Of a stretch of DNA of 64,000 nt, positions 38,145-64,000 are shown piece after piece (positions within the stretch are counted from its first letter, which is position 1; every line of letters begins with the position of its first letter). A program made the position numbers and the translations under genes. The DNA is from Atopsyche davidsoni. Lineage: Eukaryota > Arthropoda > Insecta > Trichoptera > Hydrobiosidae. Below the pieces are notes generated by a model. That model was not told the origin of the DNA. It made no database searches and saw nothing but the letters and a program-made list of their open reading frames with translations. The DNA lies in assembly GCA_022113835.1 (NCBI GenBank), contig JAILWY010000020.1:1240001-1304000 (forward strand), given 5' to 3'.

Positions 38145-40334
38145 GAAAACCACTTTAGTGTTAACCGTAGATAATACTTTAGGATATATTTCCTTCAGCC
38201 ATGTTGAAGGCTCCAATTGCGAGAATGTACCCAAAATAAATCTGGCATGTGAATAATTATGCGTCAAGCCCTGCGATTTGGTAGGCTTGGTTCAAAAATT
38301 GCCATCTGGTTTGATTTGGACTTTCGCACGGTGTAAGGCGGTGAGAGCTCCTCGTCCAGCTGGCATGTGTTCTTCGTCAGCACCACCCAAAGCACGAGGC
38401 CCAACAGCGATACTCGTGATCTCATGGCATTCTATAAAACTCCCATTGAAAAAAAACCGTAGTATTTTAAGGATTTTTTTCGTGAAATTGGAGCTTTATT
38501 ATAAAATAATTGGTACAATATATTCTATTCAAAGTATTGTCCATCGCTAGCCACTACTTTTTCCCATCTTTCGGGCAAATATGGATTCCATCCCAAAAGA
38601 ACTGTTCGTCTTTTGAAGCCAAGAAATAATCAAGTCAATTTTTGATACCCTGTTCAGAAGTAAAGCGTATTGCAAAAAGGGCATTCTGCATAGATTGAAA
38701 CAAGTGGTAGTCGGAAGGGGCAAGGTCTGGGCTATAAGGCGGCTTCAATTCACGTGTCACCCAATTTACTTGCTTTTGAATCATTCCCAATGCTTTTAAG
38801 CGTCTCGAAATTGTTGCTCGATCAACTCCAAACGATTCTGCGAGTTCTGCTTGCGTTTGACACGAGTCTTTATCGAGCAATGCCTTCGAATTTTTTTGGT
38901 TGGCCTAGACGTTCTTTGTCATCCACATCGAAATCACCACTTTTAATGAAACCAGTACTCACACGTTTGTTGCGATGGAGCATGTTCAATATAAACTTCA
39001 CACAGCAATCTGTGACTTTTGGGTACTTTTTTCTTCCAATTGAAACAGAAAAGTAAAGGTTCTCGCAAATTTCGTTTTGTTGGTACAATAGTTGACATGT
39101 TGAGAGCTCATATTTTTTTGTATACACTTCAGCGATATGACATATACTGAAAAGCGCAACGATGACGCTTCACAATGAAGTTAGTTAAAGTATAGCCCGA
39201 TGCGATTCAATAGTAGTAATTGATGCACACTACTAATATATTTGACAAGACGAGGTAGGAAATACAAATTTATACGCTCACGCATACTAAAAGCTAACGG
39301 ATTGTTTTGGTTTAATAGTCGTCCACCTGTTAGGCCTAGCTTGCAGGTGGTGTCGGTTAAGACCACCCGAGGAGGTGTTGTTTAGGATCGTTAACCCTGC
39401 CCGTCCACCTCCGCGTTTATTTTGGTTCTAAGCGACCGTTCTCACGAGTTCCTTGTCCCCGCCAATACAATATATAAATAAACATACAATATAATTATTT
39501 AAAAAAAATTACGCATCGGTCGCATACACACTTGCCTAGATTGCCTCGAGTCACCGCACGCCACTGTGAATTTCGTTACTTGCGGTATTCGTTATATTGA
39601 GCATGGGCGACACGTACAAAGGTGGTCACGTGCTTGTGTTTTGTCATGTCAAAAGTCAGCGATGCTATCTGCATTCGCAGTGCCAATTATTGCTGCTGTT
39701 TTAAATTAAAGTGATTACATCATTTATTTCATAATTGGCTTGAATTAAAACGGCGGCGGGATAATTTTCATAGTTGTCAAGCCGCGTGCTCGTAACTGGC
39801 TATGTATATACGAGGGCGGTCCGATATGTACTTAGCCTCACCGCCCGATGGTGCTAGTATCGCAAGAGAGATTTACTATCGTGTAGTACATTCTCGTCGA
39901 CGGCTACTGTCGTGTGATCTACGTTGACTACCTGGAGAAGGGCGAAACGGTCACAGGGCTCTACTATGCCGAATTGCAGAAAAAACGGCCCCATTTGGCG
40001 AAGAAAAAAGTGCTCTTCCACCATGACAACGCACCGGCTCACATTAGTCGAATTGCACTACGAACTGCTCCCCCATCCACCGTATTCTCTAGATTTGTTT
40101 AAGTCGAATGAGGAGGTCATCGCCGCCACGGAGGCCTACTTTGCAGACCTCGAGAAAACGTATTTTTCAGATGGGTAAAAGAAGTTGGAGCAAGGAGACT
40201 ATTTTGAGAAATAAATCGCCACTTTCAAGTACTTATCGGACCGCCCTCGTATATATTCTAATGTGTGTAATTTCTATTTTTTCCAGATTCCTCTGTTCGA
40301 TGCGTCGCCAGCCGTAGTTGGAAGGAGGCTCTAG
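22837..40334 (+). CDS. Hypothetical small gene, three candidate exons
   Basis: Candidate exons: 22837-22839 (ATG then a strong donor), 24173-24235 (after TTTCAG; 21 codons TDVNTAPRLHSNYVFHNSYD plus L; weak donor GTAATA), and 40287-40334. The last follows the strong acceptor TTCTATTTTTTCCAG, reads IPLFDASPAVVGRRL and ends in TAG. All are phase 0, giving 37 residues if no exons are missed. A 3' UTR would run to AATAAA at 40974. I recognise no family. More exons may exist in the 16-kb gap, or the pieces may belong to different transcripts. Sequence past 24260 is a repeat shared with 35155, so exon 2 should stop before it. Confidence 0.25.
25545..25870. repeat. Three diverged ~110 bp tandem units
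   Basis: Each unit carries GGCAAATGCCAACTA, TTTAATATTTTC, a CAGTTTCTAC-like segment and AGGAGACCGGGTAAGTG. They are decayed and of no obvious function. Confidence 0.7.
26028..26096. repeat. Direct duplication with internal palindrome
   Basis: ACACCGCGTATCCCTAAAAA followed by CCTTTTTTTAG occurs twice head to tail. Within each unit TCCCTAAAAA faces TTTTTTTAGGGA. Confidence 0.85.
26097..27778. other. AT-rich DNA, no gene seen
   Basis: Open frames here (for example 26786-27151) are AT-driven and lack splice support, domains or repeat copies. Confidence 0.5.
27779..28340. repeat. 61-bp tandem repeat, eight good copies
   Basis: The period is exactly 61 bp: TCACGTCATT or its variant begins at 27840, 27901, 27962, 28023, 28084, 28145, 28206 and 28267. 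Decayed copies lie at both edges. Each unit holds GTCACGTCATTTGAATTTCG and CGTATCTGTAATG. Central copies are nearly identical apart from an A/C variant (GTTATTATT versus GTTCTTATT), which implies recent homogenisation. Confidence 0.95.
28930..29286 (-). other. Possible transposon-derived open frames
   Basis: Two overlapping minus frames (118 and 75 codons) in a GC-raised patch. Neither shows a domain I recognise, and no splice context supports a gene. Confidence 0.2.
29341..29700 (-). mobile_element. LINE-associated repeat fragment
   Basis: Homologous along ~350 bp to 7795-8110 (shared GTGCCTCTCC, TTTTATGTT, GTCTGCGTATTGCTGCT, CAGAATGGCAGCCATGCACA). No intact frame. Confidence 0.6.
30400..30560. 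repeat. CGATACAACGCGGTCT-type repeats, possible pogo/Tigger-like remnant
   Basis: GATATAACGCGG, GATACAACGCGG and GTATAACGCGATTT recur several times. Similar blocks occur at 34160-34520 and 46080-46160. Such ATAACGCG-rich termini are seen in pogo-like elements. Ends were not resolved. Confidence 0.35.
32633..32803. mobile_element. hAT-type MITE, 171 bp
   Basis: Ends CAGAGTTTTTCAAC and GTTGAACAACACTG, with target duplications GGTTGTAT (32625-32632) and GGTTATAT (32804-32811). Third member of the family at 3587 and 5596. An internal TA microsatellite has expanded. Confidence 0.85.
32912..33519 (+). mobile_element. Non-autonomous Helitron, copy 1
   Basis: Begins TCTACTATAATAATAGCC directly after A (32911) and ends in CTAG directly before T (33520). 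This is the Helitron A|TC...CTRR|T arrangement. A hairpin CGTCATTTTATGACG sits 9 nt before the CTAG. Copy 2 at 47680-48315 has the same termini. A GT microsatellite near the 5' end varies between copies. No Rep/Helicase is encoded. Confidence 0.85.
33585..33990. other. GC-rich patch with CACGTG-bearing duplications
   Basis: GTGCACGTGCACCGG and GTCCACGTGCACCGG lie side by side, followed by a C14 run near 33770. Open frames on both strands reflect composition, and no domain was seen. A related CACGTG-rich piece is at 47580-47620. Confidence 0.4.
34160..34520. mobile_element. Probable pogo/Tigger-like non-autonomous element
   Basis: The left end has GACCCCGTTTCACTATAACG with CGCGAATTT repeats. 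The right end, read on the minus strand, has ACCCCGCTTTACGCGAGGGG with CGCGTTAGG and GCGTATATC. The termini are imperfect inverted repeats. Confidence 0.45.
35092..35190. repeat. Imperfect long inverted repeat (hairpin element)
   Basis: GTAAAATACTAAGTGATTTT-CCACAT faces ATGTGGAAAATCACTCAAGT-ATTTTACTC across ~35 nt. One arm alone recurs at about 24283-24310. Confidence 0.75.
38107..38142. repeat. (TA)n microsatellite
   Basis: Uninterrupted TA dinucleotides, about 17 units. Confidence 0.9.
38540..39130 (-). pseudogene. Internally deleted mariner transposase
   Basis: The minus strand has the mariner N-terminus (FILNMLHRNKRVSTGFIKSG; FDVDDKERLGQPKKFEG). A shifted frame then gives LDKDSCQTQAELAESFGV and KALGMIQKQVNW. 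It jumps straight to PPYSPDLAPSDYHLFQSMQN at the C-terminal catalytic block. The helix-turn-helix part is kept, but the middle of the catalytic domain is deleted and the frame is broken. Confidence 0.85.
39811..40249 (+). mobile_element. Deleted mariner (irritans-like) with TIRs
   Basis: Ends CGAGGGCGGTCCGATATGTA and inverted ACTTATCGGACCGCCCTCG are flanked by TA. Inside, DYLEKGETVTGLYYAELQKK and KKKVLFHHDNAPAH (catalytic Asp of HHDNAPAH) are readable. A frameshift follows, then LLPHPPYSLDLF and SNEEVIAATEAYFADLEKTY. The N-terminal half is absent. It ends 37 bp before the acceptor at 40287. Confidence 0.9.
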
Positions 40335-40990
40335 AGAAACCGGCCGGAGTCCGAGTTGGAGGGTCCCTCCGCGGAGCTGCCGCCGGCGTGATGCTGGAGA
40401 CGATGCTGGTGCTGGTGTGAGCGACCCCGCGGGCGACTCCGGCAGATCAGCCCCCATGTTATGACAACGGCGCCGCCGCCTCGCCAGCCGAAGAGTCCGG
40501 ATCTCCGACACCCCTGGTGGCCCTGCGCCCCCCAGGCCTAGTCTGCTCCTCCAGCTCGTACCCGAGGTGCGTCTCCATCATCCGCCGAAAGTTCCAACGG
40601 CTTCAGTGTCATACTCGTGGGTCCATGCACAATGAGCGGGAGAGGCTGTAACCTGGCCGGTCACCAGTCAGAACACGTGTTTCGAGTCATTTATCAGTCT
40701 TCACTCCTTGTAGCTAAAAACAAGGCAGCCTATGTTTTTTTTTTAATGCTCTGATAGTTTTAATTGAATTAATTTATTTTTATATATATTAATTTTCATT
40801 GTCGAGGGATTGTTGAGGCTTCTCTTTCTAAGTATATTTAAAGTAGCATAAGACCCCGCCTTAAGGCCGCTCTTACTTCGGCTTCGATCTCTCTGTTACA
40901 CTTAAGCTTAGGTTTAACGGGTTTTACATTCTATATTATATGGCTGGCTTATGGGCTTCATAGAAATCTTAATAAAAAATACATATTTTG
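40335..40990 (+). other. GC-rich exon-like island ending in a polyA signal
   Basis: After the strong acceptor at 40286, DNA stays GC-rich to about 40680 and then decays into AT-rich sequence with AATAAA at 40974-40979. This is the profile of a terminal exon. All three plus frames are interrupted (stops at 40332, 40398 and 40420). The minus strand also has open stretches, so coding direction is unclear. Confidence 0.4.
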
Positions 40991-41053
40991 AATCTTTACT
41001 ATAATAGCCAAAATAGAAAAAAATAAACCCATCCTTTTTCCATATCATCTACA

Positions 41054-41218
41054 CCAGTGGCGTGCTGTGAGGGAAAGCAATGTATGCAAGGGTTGTTTTA
41101 TGGTATCTAGAGGATAAAAAACTGTAATTTTTTCTCGTTTAGGACACATTGCAAGCTTCTCATATAAAAAAGCATATTTTGATGTTTGTACATTGCATGC
41201 ACTCACCGCATGCCACTG
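41054..41218. mobile_element. MITE with CAGTGGCGTGC termini, 165 bp
   Basis: CCAGTGGCGTGCTGTGAG and inverted CTCACCGCATGCCACTG bound the element, with a second inverted AAGCAATGTATGCA pair just inside. Relatives or single ends are at 35648, 39553, 54739, 58214 and 63352. Confidence 0.8.
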
Positions 41219-41655
41219 AGGTGATATCAAAACCAAACTATTTCCAGACTGCTTATTGTCACGTTAAATAGTTCTTCACACCCCAAAGGCAATATTAAAC
41301 ATAAATAATTATCAGTTTTCTGTTACTCGTGACAAAGGGAATTCCTAGGTCGTTGTGTGCACAGTGTGTATGCCTCCTCAGGGAGGCTGTAGAGGTCGGC
41401 TTGTGCCTCGTCTAGACGCCTGCGGGGGCTGTTCTCTGACGTACGACCTAAAGATACGTTCGCACTCATCGCCCAGCGCAAAAAAAAACCCGTTAAAAGT
41501 AGTTTTAATTAAATTTTTTGCCTTGTCAAAAAAACTATGGTACGGACATTTTTAAAGTGTGGTACGAAACGCTACCATCACAGAAATTTTACAGATTATA
41601 TAAAATTTATTTTTTAAATTTATAAAATATTGTAGATGGGCTTGGCGTTGCATAA

Positions 41656-61845
<20,190 letters not shown>

Positions 61846-62143
61846 CCGCCCGGCCCCAGCCACCAGCTACCTTCGGATCGCACGCCGGCCCTAGTTGGAC
61901 CCTCGCTTCTCGGGTGTGCAAAGCATCAGACGCTGCGGTGACTCGTCAAAAGCCCTCGGCGTCGGTCCCGATTGGACCATCGCCAAAACTGTCCGTCATT
62001 GGAAATTTATTTGATTGTAGATTTATTTTGTAGTTTTCCATCTTCAATGAAAAAACAAAAACCAAATTGATAAAAGATATTATTTCATATTAAATAAACA
62101 AATTGTGAATTGATTGCTCTCTCGGAGAGACTGGGTAAAACCC

Positions 62144-62149
62144 AATAAA
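62144..62149 (+). terminator. PolyA signal of the EEIG1-like gene
   Basis: AATAAA about 300 bp after the stop; another lies at 62093-62098. Confidence 0.65.
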
Positions 62150-62337
62150 GCAATAGTATAGAAATTTGTGTATATAATTAATATGCACGCCGCTAAAGAG
62201 TGCCAGTTTGAGATTAAAGAACCAAAGACATAAATTGGCTCACCGTCTAAAATATTGAATAAAATCTTAGATTCATTTGGTTTTCATTTTTTTTATATCA
62301 GATATTTTCTCTAATAAGGCCTTAAATTCTTGTATGT

Positions 62338-62389
62338 GTAACGTTAGACCTTATCTGACACAAACAACTTCGAGCAGGTCTAACGTTAC
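62338..62389. repeat. Perfect 14-bp inverted repeat
   Basis: GTAACGTTAGACCT (62338-62351) faces AGGTCTAACGTTAC (62376-62389) across 24 nt. It lies downstream of the EEIG1 polyA signals. Confidence 0.9.
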
Positions 62390-62606
62390 CGGCTACAATT
62401 AGTTGATATACAAGCGACGAGGTCATGACGAAATATTTTTTGACAGCCATGGGGCCAATTTCGTACGTGACGAATATGCAACATTCGTGCGAACGTTAAC
62501 ACCATCGAAAATGCTTAGAAAGCTTCCCGTTCAGATGCAATTCTGTAGGTAGGTAGATGCCTTAGAAGTCTTTAATCGCTGCTACCAAAAATCAAATCGT
62601 TAAATC

Positions 62607-62789
62607 AATGCAAATGCTCCGGTTCGATTGGTCAGACTTGCATCCCTCAAATATTGAACGGCGTGCGGGTCATATAAACAGAAAAGCAGTGAATAAAATT
62701 GAATTATTAACATATTAAATTGTAAACATAATTTTTAATATGTCAATTATTTTTTTATACTCAAAAGTCTGACCAATCGCTTTTGCATT
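62607..62789. mobile_element. MITE-like inverted-repeat element, 183 bp
   Basis: CGATTGGTCAGACTT (62625-62639) is the exact complement of 62765-62779. Outside it AATGCAAA (62607-62614) pairs with TTTGCATT (62782-62789), with ~10 bp inserted on the left side. Confidence 0.8.
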
Positions 62790-64000
62790 AATTTGATAAT
62801 TCAATTTTTCATAGCAGAGAAATACGTTTGTTGATAAGTTATCAATCTGTTATTTTTATTATCGCTTGGATTCGCGATCGAATTGCGATTCAAACTATTG
62901 AAATTATCTTGCATAAGTCTACAACCGAAGGTGCCGTTGCCATAGGATACGGCCGCAGCAGATGACAGTGAAGTGTGTAAATTGTACAAAGAAGTACCGC
63001 AGGCTCGCTACGCGCTAGTCGCCGTGCTGAATATTGTATCTTTTTTATATGAAGGTTATATTAGACAATAATACAAGTTGTGGTAGTGCAGACTGTCCGA
63101 TGATGGTAGAACGACCTTGGCGAGGGCCCGTCTAGTTCTCAGCTTTGGATTGTCGCTTGCTTGCGTTGTATAGTGCTCAGTATTGACTGCTGGAGATCGA
63201 AACGATTTATGTAAATAATAAATATATTTTTACGAGTCAAGGTTATTTTGTAAGTTGTTCATGTTTCTTTTTACGGTTTTGTGAATTAAGATGGAACGTG
63301 TTTTATTCTCTAGTAAAGATATAAATGTATATGTATTATTGGTATATATGTCGGTGGCGTGTTGTGAATTCAACATCTGAGCCAGCAGTTTGATTTATTG
63401 CAAATCGAACGTGTAATTCATTCGGGTTATTTTATGTTCGTTCAATATTGAAACAAACCAAACGCCGCTTTATATATATTTAATGCTGTGATTGTGATGT
63501 CGTGGTTGCTCTCGATGACCAAAACGCAATCACAAGCTGTTCTGTCTCAGCAGTCATCCTTCTTCTCGGTGCGCCGACGCTGTCCATCTTCAACTGCTGC
63601 CAGTTTGTAATCCTCTTCCAGCTTGGAATTGTTATTCTTTTTTGGGCAGAATGGCTTCCTGTTTATCAAACAACTTGAATTACATAAATATTATAAAAAT
63701 TTTCCAGCTTCAATTTATTCTTGCCGTGTATTTTGAAATATTCTAACCCTGGACTTTTCGAGATGCCCGTTATTTCATAGAACTTTCATGATCCTGGCCT
63801 TGTAGAATAAAACACGTTTCATTGAAGATTTTAGATTTTTGTATAAATTTGAAGTTGCATAAGTGTTCTTTGGTACGCATACACATTTATATATATATAA
63901 ATATATATGTATATAAATATATATATAAATATATTTATATATATATATATATATATATATAAATATATATATAATGTGCATACATTCAAGTGAAAAGTAC
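62790..64000. other. Intergenic, no gene seen
   Basis: Contains a GGTGGCGTGTTGTGA repeat end at 63353. A TA/ATA-rich microsatellite runs at about 63885-63975. No open frame has coding support. Confidence 0.5.

Noticed and set aside
40233..40680. Minus-strand GC-rich frames as a separate gene
   Set aside because: Three short frames each hit stops. The plus-strand acceptor and polyA signal explain the island better, though this is not certain.

Overview
This is an AT-rich eukaryotic window with split genes, long introns and dense transposon debris. It fits an arthropod, most likely an insect. The support is interstitial CCTAA/TTAGG-type repeats, mariner, hAT, Helitron and RTE-like LINE fragments, and an nrf-6 class multipass acyltransferase. 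I cannot assign an order from sequence alone.

Layout. 1-6.9 kb is intergenic and repeat-filled. 6.94-19.57 kb (+) is a 13-exon nrf-6-like (nose resistant to fluoxetine) gene whose reconstructed frame closes exactly at 761 codons plus stop. Its fifth intron hosts an intronless same-strand gene for a PAGR1/PA1 homologue (15.52-15.95 kb). At 20.42-21.77 kb (-) lies a 5-exon mitochondrial TruB-family gene (TRUB2-like, 305 aa), tail to tail with the nrf gene. A small GC-raised segment at 22.52-22.84 kb (+) looks like a promoter plus first exon. It could belong to the next gene or to a small, unrecognised gene ending near 40.98 kb. 23-40 kb is otherwise repeats. 41.77-61.85 kb (+) is a 12-exon EEIG1/FAM102 (NT-C2 domain) gene of about 825 aa, with one large low-complexity internal exon. 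62.15-64 kb is intergenic with hairpin elements.

The named genes are housekeeping or signalling genes of separate pathways: membrane acyltransferase, COMPASS-like chromatin complex subunit, mitochondrial RNA pseudouridylation, and C2-type membrane adaptor. I see no functional cluster. The more unusual content is non-coding. It includes several hammerhead-ribozyme-like motifs of the Penelope-element type (two with intact cores), two Helitron copies with matching termini, a CGTCA/TGACG inverted array, palindromic minisatellites and intronic hairpins. One possible protein-level oddity is that the TRUB2-like protein lacks the expected catalytic aspartate.
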